A stretch of 64,000 nucleotides of DNA from Paeniroseomonas aquatica (GTDB taxonomy: Bacteria; Pseudomonadota; Alphaproteobacteria; Acetobacterales; Acetobacteraceae), in assembly GCF_030409335.1 (NCBI RefSeq), contig NZ_JAUFPN010000204.1, positions 1 to 64,000 on the forward strand, given 5' to 3'. The notes below the pieces were generated by a model. It saw only the letters and a program-made list of their open reading frames with translations. It made no database searches and had not been told where the DNA came from. The position numbers and the translations under genes were made by a program. Positions 27,265-36,336 of the stretch are shown here, one piece after another. Each line of letters starts with the position of its first letter. Positions within the stretch are counted from its first letter, which is position 1.

Positions 27265-28530
27265 ATGAGCAAAGCCCCCGAGAACCGGCCGCCTGCACCG
27301 GCGGCGATCCCGCCCAACCCGGCCCCGCGCAATTCGCCCTACAACCCGCCGGGCGGCGCTGCGCCCGGCCGCAAGCTCGACCCGGCCGCGGTGGTGATCG
27401 GCCTGTGCGGCGCGGTGCTGGTGCTGGCAGTCTGGTGGCTGCTGGTCACGCCGCGCTCCTCCTCCGACGGCGGCGTCGACCCGGCCCGGGTCGCCCAGAT
27501 CGAGCAGCGCCTCGGCACCCTCGATGGGCTGCGGGGCGAGGTCGGCGCGCTCGGTGCCAAGGTGCAGCAGTCGCAGTCGCTCGAGGGCCGCATCCGCTCG
27601 CTCGAGGAGAAGCCGGCGGCGCAGGACATCGGCCCGCTGACCAGCCAGGCCGCCGCGCTGACCGAGCGGCTCACCGCCGCCGAGCGCACCCTGGCCCAAG
27701 TCGGCACCCAGGCCGGCGAACGGACCGCGACGCTTGAGCGCCGCCTCGCCGCGCTGGAGGGCCGCCCTGCCATCGACCCCGCGACCTTCGCCCCGCGCGA
27801 TGCCTTCGATGCCCTGGCCGGCCGCTCCGAGCGCCTAGCCGAGCGGATCGAGGCCCAGGGCAACCGCGCCCAGGAGCAGGCCAAGGCCGCCGAACAGCGC
27901 GAGGCCGCCGCCCAGGACGCCGCGGGCAAGCGCATCGCGGCGCTCGAATCCTCGGTGGGCGAACGCGTCGCGGCGCTGGATGCGGCGCTCGGCAAACGCC
28001 TCGATGCTCTGGAGGCGGCGCAGCAGCGGCTGGTGGCGATCGAGAGCCGGACCTCCCGCATGGCCGCGGTCGATGGCGTGCGTGGCGCGCTGCTCGCCGG
28101 CCAGCCGCTCGGCGAGGCGCTCGGCCGGATCGACCAGCCGCCCGCCGCGCTGGCCCGCTTCGCCACCGTGGCGCCACCGACCGAACCCGCCCTGCGGCTC
28201 TCCTTCGAGGATGCCGCCAAGGCCGCCCGCGGCGCCTCGGACGCCGCGATGCAGCCGGATGGCAGCCGCGGCGGCGTGGTGGACAGCGCCATCTCCCGCC
28301 TCAGCGGGCTGGTGACCGTCCGCCGCGGCGACCAGGTGGTCTGGGGCGACGCGGCGGAAGCCGAGATCGAACGCGCCCGCCGTGCGCTGGAAGCCGGAGA
28401 CATCGAGATGAGCCTGCAGCATGTCGACAAGCTGCCGCCGCCGGCCCGTGCTGCGATGCAGCCCTGGGCGGACCAGGCCCGGGCGCTGATCGCGGCGCGT
28501 GCCGCGCTCCGCCAGCTGGCGATGGGCTGA
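27265..28530 (+). CDS. Mitofilin-like coiled-coil membrane protein of the heme block
   Basis: 421 residues. A Pro-rich cytoplasmic start precedes one membrane segment at about 43-62 (VVIGLCGAVLVLAVWWLLV). Then comes a long Ala/Arg/Glu/Gln-rich helical region of about 230 residues with heptad character. The final domain (about 335-421) ends near LQHVDKLPPPARAAM, as in alphaproteobacterial mitofilin/HemX-like proteins. These are thought to shape or organise the inner membrane, and the gene stands between hemD and hemY in many alphaproteobacteria. It starts 8 bases after hemD and ends 4 bases before hemY. Confidence 0.88.
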   Translation: MSKAPENRPPAPAAIPPNPAPRNSPYNPPGGAAPGRKLDPAAVVIGLCGAVLVLAVWWLLVTPRSSSDGGVDPARVAQIEQRLGTLDGLRGEVGALGAKVQQSQSLEGRIRSLEEKPAAQDIGPLTSQAAALTERLTAAERTLAQVGTQAGERTATLERRLAALEGRPAIDPATFAPRDAFDALAGRSERLAERIEAQGNRAQEQAKAAEQREAAAQDAAGKRIAALESSVGERVAALDAALGKRLDALEAAQQRLVAIESRTSRMAAVDGVRGALLAGQPLGEALGRIDQPPAALARFATVAPPTEPALRLSFEDAAKAARGASDAAMQPDGSRGGVVDSAISRLSGLVTVRRGDQVVWGDAAEAEIERARRALEAGDIEMSLQHVDKLPPPARAAMQPWADQARALIAARAALRQLAMG

Positions 28531-28534
28531 GCCG

Positions 28535-29836
28535 ATGCGCCGCGCCCTTTGGGTCCTGCTGCTGCTGGCGGCCGGCGTCGGACTGGCCCTCTGGCTGGCC
28601 GATGTCGGCGGCACAGTCGAGATCAAGGTCGGGGATGCCTGGATCGGCACCAGCTTCCCCATCGCCCTGCTGCTGCTGGTGGCCGCCTTCGCGGTGGTGC
28701 ACGGGCTGCTCTCCGGCATCGCGGCGCTGCGCCGCTGGCCCGACCGCCTCCGCCAGCGCCGAGCCCTGCGGCATCGCGCGGATGGCGATGCGGCGGTGAC
28801 CCGGGCGCTGGTGGCGCTGGCCGCCGGCACCGCCGAGGCGGCCCGGCTCGAGGTCCGCAAGGCGCGCGGCCTGCTCGGCGACACGCCGCAGACCCTGCTG
28901 CTGGCCGCCGAGGCCGAGCGCCTCTCCGGCCGCGAGGACGCCGCCGCGGCGGTCTTCCGCACCCTGGCCGAGCGCGAGGATGCCCGCTTCCTCGGCCTGC
29001 GCGGCCTGCTGCGCCAGGCCATGGCCAAGGGCGACTGGACCGCGGCCCTGGCCCTGGCCAAGGAAGCCGAGGCGAACCAGCCCGGCGCCGCCTGGCTGCG
29101 GGAGGAGCGTGCCCAGCTCGCGCTGCAGACCCGCAACTGGCGGGAGGCGCTGGTGCTGGCCCCGACCGAGACCCCGCGCGCCCCGCTGGCGCTGGCCGCC
29201 GCGGCGCAGGAGCCGAGCCCGGAGAAATCCGCTGAGCTGGAACGCCAGGCTTTCCAGGCCGATCCCGCCTTCGCCCCAGCCGCCATGGCCTATGCCAAGC
29301 GGCTGCGCGATGGCGGCACCTCCCGTCGCGGCAAGGCGGTGCTGGAGGATGCCTGGGCGGCCTCGCCGCATCCCGACCTCGCGGTGCCCTACCTGGCCGA
29401 TGAGGGCGATGCGCTGACGCGGATGAAGGCGGTCGAGGTGCTGATCCGCCGCAACCCGACCCATGCCGAAAGCCGCCTGCTGCTGGGGCGCACGGCGATT
29501 GCCGCCGGGCTGACCGGCCGTGCCCGCGGCGCCCTCGACGCCCTGGTGAAAAGCGGCGAGGCCGATCGCCGAGCCTACCTGCTGCTGGCCGAGCTTGAGG
29601 AGGCGGAGCACGGCGAGACGGTCGAGGCCCGGGCCGCGCAATCCCGCTGGCTGCGCGAGGCGGCCGGCGCCGCCCCGGAGCCCCGCTGGCGCTGCGGCAA
29701 CTGCGGGACCGACCACGCCGCCTGGGCGCCGGTCTGCAGCGCCTGCGACATGGTGGGCCGCATCGCCTGGACCACCGAGCCGCGGGCCGCGGTGGCCGCC
29801 CCGAAGCCGGCGGCGACGCCGGCGCTGGCCGGATGA
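28535..29836 (+). CDS. hemY: HemY-type TPR membrane protein with C-terminal zinc ribbon
   Basis: 433 residues. Two N-terminal membrane helices (about 3-20 and 42-62) surround the HemY_N pattern GTVEIKVGDAWIGTSF. A helical TPR-like region runs to about residue 380. Near the end WRCGNCGTDHAAW...VCSACDMVGRIAW shows two CxxC pairs, as in the rubredoxin-like end of LapB. The E. coli homologue lies in the hemCDXY operon without a clear catalytic role. The metal knuckle points to heme, iron or assembly control. It ends the four-gene heme block. Confidence 0.88.
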   Translation: MRRALWVLLLLAAGVGLALWLADVGGTVEIKVGDAWIGTSFPIALLLLVAAFAVVHGLLSGIAALRRWPDRLRQRRALRHRADGDAAVTRALVALAAGTAEAARLEVRKARGLLGDTPQTLLLAAEAERLSGREDAAAAVFRTLAEREDARFLGLRGLLRQAMAKGDWTAALALAKEAEANQPGAAWLREERAQLALQTRNWREALVLAPTETPRAPLALAAAAQEPSPEKSAELERQAFQADPAFAPAAMAYAKRLRDGGTSRRGKAVLEDAWAASPHPDLAVPYLADEGDALTRMKAVEVLIRRNPTHAESRLLLGRTAIAAGLTGRARGALDALVKSGEADRRAYLLLAELEEAEHGETVEARAAQSRWLREAAGAAPEPRWRCGNCGTDHAAWAPVCSACDMVGRIAWTTEPRAAVAAPKPAATPALAG

Positions 29837-29850
29837 GGCGACAAGGGTGG

Positions 29851-29879
29851 TTGCCGCGGCCGGCGGTCGCGGCTATCTA
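29851..29879 (+). promoter_or_regulatory. Probable promoter of tRNA-Thr
   Basis: TTGCCG at 29851-29856, a 17-base spacer, and TATCTA at 29874-29879, ending 14 bases before the mature tRNA 5' end. The spacing and hexamers are good for a sigma-70 type promoter. Confidence 0.5.
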
Positions 29880-29893
29880 GCCAGCGGCGCGCT

Positions 29894-29968
<75 letters not shown>

Positions 29969-30010
29969 GTCGCCTTCCTGCATTCGGCCGGCGTCCTGCA
30001 AAGCTCCGGG

Positions 30011-32581
30011 TCAGGCCACCGGCGCCGTGGCCCGCCGGCGGGGATTCAGCGCCTCGGCCGAGAGCAACCGGCTGGCCGGCAGACGCATGCGGCACTCCAG
30101 GCCAGCAGGCCGCCACGCGAGCGTCAGCGCCCCGCCGAGCTGGCCGCGCACGATCGCATCGATCATCCGCGAGCCGAAGCCGCGCCGGGTCGGGGCCTCC
30201 ACCATCGGCGGGCCGCCCTGCTCCGCCCAGCAGAGCTCGACGAAACCATCCTCCACCACCCAGCTCAAGGTCACCTTGCCGCCCAGGCGGGAGGCGGCGC
30301 CATGCTTCGCCGCATTGGTCGCCAGTTCATGCAGCACCATCGCCAGCGGCTGTACCGCCGCGGCGGCGACCGCCAGGGCGGGGCCCTCCAGCACCACAGA
30401 GCCGGGCGGGCAGCTGGCGGTCTCGCGTTCCGCCAGGACCTGCAGGTCGGCGCCGATCCAGCCTTCCTCGGCCAGCAGGGTATGCGCCCGGGCCAGGGCC
30501 GCCACCCGTGCCTCCACCGTCGCGACGAAGGTTTCCGGCTGGTCGCGCCGGGTCAGCCGCAGGACCGACTGCACCACCGCCAGCACGTTCTTCGCCCGGT
30601 GATCGACCTCCCGCGCCAGCAGGATGCGGCGCTGCTCGGCCTCGCGCCGTTCCGAGACGTCCTGCGAGACGCCAGCGAGGCGGAGCACCGCACCGGTCAT
30701 CGGGTCCCGCGCCGCCACCGCGCCATGGGTCGCGATCCAGGCCCAGCCCTGGGACGGGGACCGCCGCTTGACCCGGAACTCGGCGATGAATTCGGGGATC
30801 TCACCCTCGATGGTCGCCTGCAGCAGGGCATGGGTGGCCGGGCGATCATCGGGATGCACCGAGGCGGTCCAGTCCGCCAGGGTGAAGCTGCTGGTGACGG
30901 GTGCCTCGATCGCTTCGCTCGTGGCGCTGGCGCGGCTGCCGCGATCCGCCACCGGGTCGTATTCCCAGGTGGTCAGCCGGGCGGCCGAGACCGCCAGGCG
31001 CAGCCTTTCCTCACGGTCCGCCAGCGCCAGCGCCGCCTGGCGGTGGCTGTCCACATCCTCGACCACGCCGACCCATTCGACCGCCTGTGCGCCGTCCCGC
31101 AGGGGCACGGCGCGGGCCCGCACCCAATGCCATTCGCCGCCCGAGGTCCGCACCCGGTATTCGATATCGATCGGCCGATCCTGCTGCCGGGCATTCTCCC
31201 AGGCGGCCAGGGTCCTGGCGAGGTCGTCCGGATGCAGCATGGCCAGCCAGCCGGCGCCGCGCAGCGCCGTATCGGACTGGCCGGTCAGCGCCTGCCAGCC
31301 CTCGGCGTCCAGGATCCCGCCGTCGGCATCGCTGCGCCACAGGACCAGCGCCCCGGCCTTGGCCAGGGCGCGGAAGCGATGCTCGCTGGTGGTCAGCCGT
31401 TCCATCGCCTGGTCGCGTTCGGCCATGGCCTGCGCCAGGTCGTCGACCTCCCGCAGGATAGGTCGCTCCGGCACGGTCGAATCGGTCAGCCGCTGCAGCG
31501 CCCGGGCGATCCGCCCGGCCAGCATCGCCGCCAGGGCGACGCCGCCGGCCAGGATGGCCGCGGCCAGCAGCCCGACCTGGCGGAGCGCCCGCCAGAGAGG
31601 TGCGCTGAACTCCGATTCCGGCAGGCTCAGCGCCACGGTGAAGCCGCTGCGGGGAGCGGTGGCGAAGGCGAAGGTGGCGGTCGAGCCGTCGTAGGTCGGG
31701 GCATCGTGCAGCACGCCCTCCGGCAGGTTGGCGAGCGCGCGGGCGAAATCGGGGTGGACCGTCCTGCCGATGTAGTCCGCCTCGGCCACGGAACGGGCGA
31801 CGACGACGCCGGCACGGTCGATGACGGCCGCGATCCGCGCCTCGGAGCCGGGCTCGTTCCTCTCGCGCAGCGCCATGGCAAGGCGGCCTTCCGGCAGGGC
31901 GGCGGCGAAGGCGAAGCGTGGGCGAGGGCGCGGCGTCGGGTTGGCCGGTGCACTCGGCGCCTGGGCCATGCCGCTTCCCTCGGGCGGGGCGGGCCCGGCC
32001 AGGGCCGAGGGGCCGACCACCGGCACGACCACCGCCACGACCAGGCGTCCGGTATTCTGGCTGCTGACCAGGTTGGTGACCTTGCTGCGGCCCGTGGTCA
32101 GGGTGTCGTGCATCGCCGGCGGGGTCGGCGCCTGCGGCCGGCGCTCCCCCACCGGCCAGGTGGTGCTCAGCAACTGCCCGTCCAGCGAGCCCAGGCCGAT
32201 CGCTGTGCCGTCCAGCTGCGCCGCCATGGCCCGCATCTCGGTGTCCACCGCGGCCAGATCGCCGCGGGCGAGGGCGGAGGAATCCGCCAAGGCCCGCAGC
32301 CCGGTCTCGACCCGCTGGATCTCCCGGTCCACCAGGGCCGTCATGGTCCGGGCCTGGCCGAGCACCTCCGCCTCGGCCCGGCCGCGCGCCTGGTTGTGCG
32401 CATGCCAGACCGCCAGCCCCGCCAGCGCGGTCAGCGGCAGCGCGACGGTCACGACCAGCAGCAGCAGCAGGGTGCGAAGGCTGAGACGACGCCGGTCCGG
32501 CGACACGCTCGACGCATTTGGGTTGAACGCGGAAGCAAGGATCATCCGCGCATAGGATGGTGACGACTGGCCGAGGGACAC
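30011..32581 (-). CDS. HWE-family PAS sensor histidine kinase
   Basis: 856 residues from GTG 32581; an ATG at 32545 is an alternative. A membrane helix (about 36-56), a periplasmic sensor region to about 340 and a second helix (about 345-368) are followed by PAS/PAC domains (EHRFRALAKAGALVLWRSD..., then a second ending RLAGVSQDVSERREAE). The kinase core has EVDHRAKNVLAVVQS with the phosphoryl His, the N box HELATNAAKHGA and the WxE mark in LCWAEQGGP that defines HWE kinases. Family members often feed the PhyR-EcfG general stress response. No response regulator is adjacent. Confidence 0.92.
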   Translation of the reverse strand: MSLGQSSPSYARMILASAFNPNASSVSPDRRRLSLRTLLLLLVVTVALPLTALAGLAVWHAHNQARGRAEAEVLGQARTMTALVDREIQRVETGLRALADSSALARGDLAAVDTEMRAMAAQLDGTAIGLGSLDGQLLSTTWPVGERRPQAPTPPAMHDTLTTGRSKVTNLVSSQNTGRLVVAVVVPVVGPSALAGPAPPEGSGMAQAPSAPANPTPRPRPRFAFAAALPEGRLAMALRERNEPGSEARIAAVIDRAGVVVARSVAEADYIGRTVHPDFARALANLPEGVLHDAPTYDGSTATFAFATAPRSGFTVALSLPESEFSAPLWRALRQVGLLAAAILAGGVALAAMLAGRIARALQRLTDSTVPERPILREVDDLAQAMAERDQAMERLTTSEHRFRALAKAGALVLWRSDADGGILDAEGWQALTGQSDTALRGAGWLAMLHPDDLARTLAAWENARQQDRPIDIEYRVRTSGGEWHWVRARAVPLRDGAQAVEWVGVVEDVDSHRQAALALADREERLRLAVSAARLTTWEYDPVADRGSRASATSEAIEAPVTSSFTLADWTASVHPDDRPATHALLQATIEGEIPEFIAEFRVKRRSPSQGWAWIATHGAVAARDPMTGAVLRLAGVSQDVSERREAEQRRILLAREVDHRAKNVLAVVQSVLRLTRRDQPETFVATVEARVAALARAHTLLAEEGWIGADLQVLAERETASCPPGSVVLEGPALAVAAAAVQPLAMVLHELATNAAKHGAASRLGGKVTLSWVVEDGFVELCWAEQGGPPMVEAPTRRGFGSRMIDAIVRGQLGGALTLAWRPAGLECRMRLPASRLLSAEALNPRRRATAPVA

Positions 32582-32637
32582 CGTTTCCCGCGCTCCTGCA
32601 GGTCAACAGATCGGGAGCATGCAGCGACAGCGCCGCG

Positions 32638-33012
32638 TCAGGCCTCCGCGCGGGCGCCAAGGCGGCGGAGCACCGCGCAGAGCCGCGAGAAGCCCAGCCA
32701 GAAGGCGCCATGGCCGGGCGCATCCTCGGGGTTGGCGCCGAGCCGCGGCTCGCCCCGGCGGAGCAGCCCGAGCCGCGCCTCGAACCGCCCTCGCATGTTC
32801 TCGAGGAAGGCGGCGCTGCTGCCCAGGTATTGCTCCAGCATCTCGGCGGCGATCTCGATTTCGAGCCCTGCGCGTCCTTCGAGGGTGAAGCGCTTCAGTG
32901 CCCGGCTTTCCTGCGCCAGCGCCAGGTGCAGCCGGTGCAGCTCCGCGAGGTCGCGCGCGATGCGCAGCCGGGCCTCCCGCGCTTCGGTGGCCAATGAATC
33001 ACTCTCGGGCAT
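32638..33012 (-). CDS. Small helical protein of unknown function
   Basis: 124 residues, not recognised. It is almost entirely predicted helix, rich in Arg, Glu, Leu and Ala. A heptad-like stretch (about 5-75) includes ELHRLHLALAQESRALKRF, which suggests a soluble coiled-coil dimer. It lies 56 bases upstream of the histidine kinase on the same strand and may be co-transcribed with it. A 9-base inverted repeat (33020-33056) precedes its start. Good codon usage for the genome supports it as real. Confidence 0.65.
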   Translation of the reverse strand: MPESDSLATEAREARLRIARDLAELHRLHLALAQESRALKRFTLEGRAGLEIEIAAEMLEQYLGSSAAFLENMRGRFEARLGLLRRGEPRLGANPEDAPGHGAFWLGFSRLCAVLRRLGARAEA

Positions 33013-33019
33013 GCGTCGG

Positions 33020-33056
33020 ACTCCCGGCAGGGATGGGAAGCATGCACGCCGGGAGT
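33020..33056. promoter_or_regulatory. Inverted repeat in divergent gap
   Basis: ACTCCCGGC at 33020-33028 and GCCGGGAGT at 33048-33056 are exact inverted repeats with a 19-base centre that includes GCATGC. They lie in the 145-base gap between the small helical protein gene (minus) and the CoA-transferase gene (plus), 8 bases from the former start. This could be an operator or a leader hairpin. Confidence 0.35.
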
Positions 33057-33157
33057 GAAGCAGGGGTGAATCGGGCCGCCGCGACCGGCCCGGCTTGACC
33101 GCCTCATGGCGCCACCCCCAAGGTCCGCGGCGAAACGTCCAGAAGGAATGCCGCCCG

Positions 33158-34300
33158 ATGCTGCCCCCTCCCTTGCCACTGCAGGGCGTGAAGGTCGTCG
33201 AGATCGGGCAGAACCTGGCCGGCCCCTATGCCAGCGAGATCCTGGCCATGCTGGGCGCCGAGGTCGTCAAGATCGAACGGCCCGAGGGCGACGACGCCCG
33301 CGGCTGGGGCCCGCCCTTCAACGCCGGCATCGCCACCAGCTTCCACGCGGTCAACCGCAACAAGCGCAGCGTGGTGCTGGACCTGAAGGACCCGCAGGCG
33401 CTGGCCTGGCTGCGCGGTTTCCTGGCCGACAGCGACGTTTTCATCCAGAACATGCGGCCGGGCTCGCTCGAGAAGATGGGCCTCGGCGCCGAGGCGGTGC
33501 GGGCGCTCAATCCCTGCCTGATCTACTGTTCGCTGCATGCCTTCGGCGCGGTCGGGCCGATGGCGCTGAAGCCGGGCTACGAGCCGATCGTGCAGGCCTT
33601 CGCCGGCATGTTCAGCGTCAACGGCTCGGCCGAGGTGCCGCCGGCCCGCGTGGGCATGCAGGTGCTCGACCTCGGCACCGGGGTCTGGGCGGCGCTCGGC
33701 TGCCTTGCCGCGTTGCAGCGTCGGCACCTGACCGGGGAGGGGGCGACGGTCGATACCTCGCTGTTCGAGACCGGCATGGGCTGGATGGCGCAGCATTTCG
33801 CCGGCTACTTCGAGAGCGGCCGGCAGCCGCCGCGCCACCGCAGCGGCAATCCCAAGCTCATCGTCTTCCAGGCCTTCGACACGGCGGATGGCGAGATCGT
33901 CGTCGCCGCCGCCAACGACCGGCTGTTCGCAAAATTCGCCGCCGTGCTGGGCCACCCGGAATGGGGCAGCGACCCGCGCTTCCGCACCAACAAGGACCGC
34001 ATCGCCCACCGCGAGACCATCCTGCCCCTGCTCAGCGCCGAGATGCTGAAACGCGGCAGCGAGGACTGGGCGGAGGCGCTGGAGGCCGCCGGCATCCCCT
34101 GCTCGCCGATCAACGACCTCGCCGCCGTCGCCGCGCATCCGCAGACCGCGGCGCTCGGCATGATCCAGCCCATGCCGGGCTACGACGCGCGGGGGATCGG
34201 CCTGCCGATGTCGATCGACGGGCAGCGGCCGCCGGTCGAGCGCGGCGCGCCGGCGCTGGGGGAGGCGAATGCCGAGCTCGGCGCGCCCATGCCGAAGTAG
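33158..34300 (+). CDS. Class III (CaiB/BaiF-type) CoA-transferase
   Basis: 380 residues from ATG 33158, with AGAAGGA 10 bases upstream. VVEIGQNLAGPYASEILAMLGAEVVKIE at 13-40 is the family opening (positions given for the longer run). D171 in GMQVLDLGTG matches the Asp that forms the acyl-enzyme anhydride. GYFESGRQPPRHRSGNP is a further family segment. It moves CoA between carboxylic acids, for example making an acyl-CoA for degradation. The nearby TctC and ThDP genes suggest organic-acid catabolism, but the acid is unknown. Its stop directly abuts the stop of the convergent TctC gene. Confidence 0.92.
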   Translation: MLPPPLPLQGVKVVEIGQNLAGPYASEILAMLGAEVVKIERPEGDDARGWGPPFNAGIATSFHAVNRNKRSVVLDLKDPQALAWLRGFLADSDVFIQNMRPGSLEKMGLGAEAVRALNPCLIYCSLHAFGAVGPMALKPGYEPIVQAFAGMFSVNGSAEVPPARVGMQVLDLGTGVWAALGCLAALQRRHLTGEGATVDTSLFETGMGWMAQHFAGYFESGRQPPRHRSGNPKLIVFQAFDTADGEIVVAAANDRLFAKFAAVLGHPEWGSDPRFRTNKDRIAHRETILPLLSAEMLKRGSEDWAEALEAAGIPCSPINDLAAVAAHPQTAALGMIQPMPGYDARGIGLPMSIDGQRPPVERGAPALGEANAELGAPMPK

Positions 34301-35248
34301 CTACTCCGGCTCGATCCCGGCCAGCGCCACGAAGCGGGTCCACTTCTCCCGCTCGCGCTTCACCAGCTCGGCGATGCGCGGCAGGTCCAGCGCCTCCGGC
34401 ACGAAGCCGAATTCCACCAGGCGGCTGCGCGCCGGCTCGGCCAGGATCGCTTCGTTGACCAGGGTGTTGAGGCGCAGCGCGATCTCCGGCGGCACGCCCT
34501 TGGGCAGGGCGATGCCGAGGAAGCCGGTGATGACGAACTCCGGCCAGGTCTCGCTCATCGCCGGCAGCTCGGGGTGGCGGGACCAGCGGCCCTGGCGGGT
34601 GATGGCCAGGGCACGGAGCTGCCCCTGCTTCAGGTAGGCATCGCCCGCGGTGGTATCGACGAAGATGAGGTGCAGCCGGCCGGCCAGCAGATCGGCGAAG
34701 GCGCTGCCGATGGTGCGGTAGGGCACGCCCAGCATCTGCACCCCGGTCATGACGTTCAGCAACTCCCCCGGCACGCGGGAGGAGGCGTTGAAATGGCCGA
34801 AGGCCAGCTTGCCAGGATTGGCCCGGGCCTCCGCCACCAGTGCATTGGCATCCCGCCAGGGCGCCTCCGGCCGCACCAGCAGGTAGCTGCCGTTGGAGCC
34901 GAAGAAGCCGATGGTCTGGAAGTCCCGCTCCGGGTCGTAGGGCAGGTCCTTGACCGTCGAGGGATTGGCTGAATGCGTGCTGGTCGTCGCCAGCAGCAGG
35001 GTATGGCCATCGGGTGCGGCCTGCTTCACCGCCATGGTGCCGATGACGCCATTGGCGCCGGGGCGGTTGTCCACCACCACGCCCTGGCCGGTCTGCTCCT
35101 CGAGGTATTTCGCCACCAGCCGCGCGGTGATGTCGCCGGAGCCGCCGGGGGCGAAGGGCACGATGATGCGGATCGGGCGGGCCGGGAAATCCTGGGCGAC
35201 GGCCGGCGAGGCCAGGAGCGTGGCGAAAAGCGTGCGGCGGCGCAGCAT
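34301..35248 (-). CDS. TctC/Bug-family solute-binding protein
   Basis: 315 residues. An export signal ending near AVA-Q is followed by FPARPIRIIVPFAPGGSGDITARLV, the standard Bug opening, then VVVDNRPGANGVIG. Bug proteins bind carboxylates such as citrate, glutamate or phthalate in the periplasm for TctAB transporters, or act as sensors. No TctA or TctB is present in the window. A strong site (GGAGGA) precedes the ATG. It converges on the CoA-transferase with no spare base between stops. Confidence 0.93.
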   Translation of the reverse strand: MLRRRTLFATLLASPAVAQDFPARPIRIIVPFAPGGSGDITARLVAKYLEEQTGQGVVVDNRPGANGVIGTMAVKQAAPDGHTLLLATTSTHSANPSTVKDLPYDPERDFQTIGFFGSNGSYLLVRPEAPWRDANALVAEARANPGKLAFGHFNASSRVPGELLNVMTGVQMLGVPYRTIGSAFADLLAGRLHLIFVDTTAGDAYLKQGQLRALAITRQGRWSRHPELPAMSETWPEFVITGFLGIALPKGVPPEIALRLNTLVNEAILAEPARSRLVEFGFVPEALDLPRIAELVKREREKWTRFVALAGIEPE

Positions 35249-35357
35249 GGATTTTCCTCCCCCTGCCGAGTATCCGCCATCCGCGCTGCCACGCCACCCC
35301 CTTCACGCCGGGCGCAAAGCCTCCTTCAATGGCGGCAAGACGGAGGGAGCCAGGACA

Positions 35358-36320
35358 ATGACGGTGCTTGACCGCCGCAGCCTGCTCGCGGCCGCGCTGC
35401 TGCCGGCTGCGGCGCGCGCCGAGGAGGCCTGGCCCGCGCGCCCCGTCCGCCTCGTCATCCCCTTCGGCGCCGGCGGGCCGATCGATACCATCGGCCGGAT
35501 GCTGGCGGAGCAGCTGCGCGAGCGGCTTGGCCAGCCCTTCGTCATCGACAACCGCCCCGGCGCGGGCGGCAGCATCGGCATCCGCGCGGTGGTGCAGGCG
35601 CCGCCGGATGGCAGCGCGCTGCTGCTGACCAGCGCCTCGCTGGCCAGCGTGCCCGCGCTCTACCCGGGGCAGGGGCTCGACCCGCGCAGCGCAATGACGC
35701 CGGTGAGCCTGGTCGCCGACGTGCCGACGGCGATGGTGGTCCGCGCCGATGGGCCTTTCGCCAGCGTGCAGGACGTGATCGCCGCGGCGCGGGCACGGCC
35801 GAATACGCTGACCTACGGCAGCGGCGGCGCCGGCTCCTCCAACCACCTCTCGGGCGCGCTCTTCGCCGGCGCGGCGGGGGTGCGGCTGGAGCACATCTCC
35901 TACCGTGGCGCCGCGCCGGCGATGATCGCGCTGCTGGCCGGGGAGATCGACATGGTCTTCGCCAGCACGGTCGAGACCCTGCCGCATGTCCGCGCCGGCC
36001 GCGTGCGGCTGCTGGGCGTAGCGACGGCGGAGCGCGTCGCCAGCCTGCCCGACACGCCCGCCATCGCCGAGATCGTCCCCGGCTATGTCGCGCTGAACTG
36101 GTACGCCATCGCCGCCCCACGCGGCCTGCCGGCGCCGATCGTGGCGAAGCTGGCCGAGACCCTGGCGGCGCTGCGCGACCTGCCGGAGCTGCGCGCCCGC
36201 TTCGCCGCCGCCGGGACCGAGCCGCTGCTGACCGGGCCGGAGGCGCTGGCGCGGCTGCTCGAGAGCGACGTGCCGAAATGGCAGCGGGTGGTGGCCGAGG
36301 CCGGCATCCGTGGTGAATAG
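35358..36320 (+). CDS. TctC/Bug-family solute-binding protein
   Basis: 320 residues from ATG 35358. The signal sequence MTVLDRRSLLAAALLPAAARA is followed by WPARPVRLVIPFGAGGPIDT and the conserved VIDNRPGAGGSIG. This is one of five members here. It leads a probable three-gene transcript with the ThDP enzyme (16 bases on) and another TctC. It is divergent from the TctC gene at 34301-35248, with 109 bases between starts. The ligand is unknown. Confidence 0.93.
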   Translation: MTVLDRRSLLAAALLPAAARAEEAWPARPVRLVIPFGAGGPIDTIGRMLAEQLRERLGQPFVIDNRPGAGGSIGIRAVVQAPPDGSALLLTSASLASVPALYPGQGLDPRSAMTPVSLVADVPTAMVVRADGPFASVQDVIAAARARPNTLTYGSGGAGSSNHLSGALFAGAAGVRLEHISYRGAAPAMIALLAGEIDMVFASTVETLPHVRAGRVRLLGVATAERVASLPDTPAIAEIVPGYVALNWYAIAAPRGLPAPIVAKLAETLAALRDLPELRARFAAAGTEPLLTGPEALARLLESDVPKWQRVVAEAGIRGE

Positions 36321-36336
36321 GGAAGGGAACCAATCA

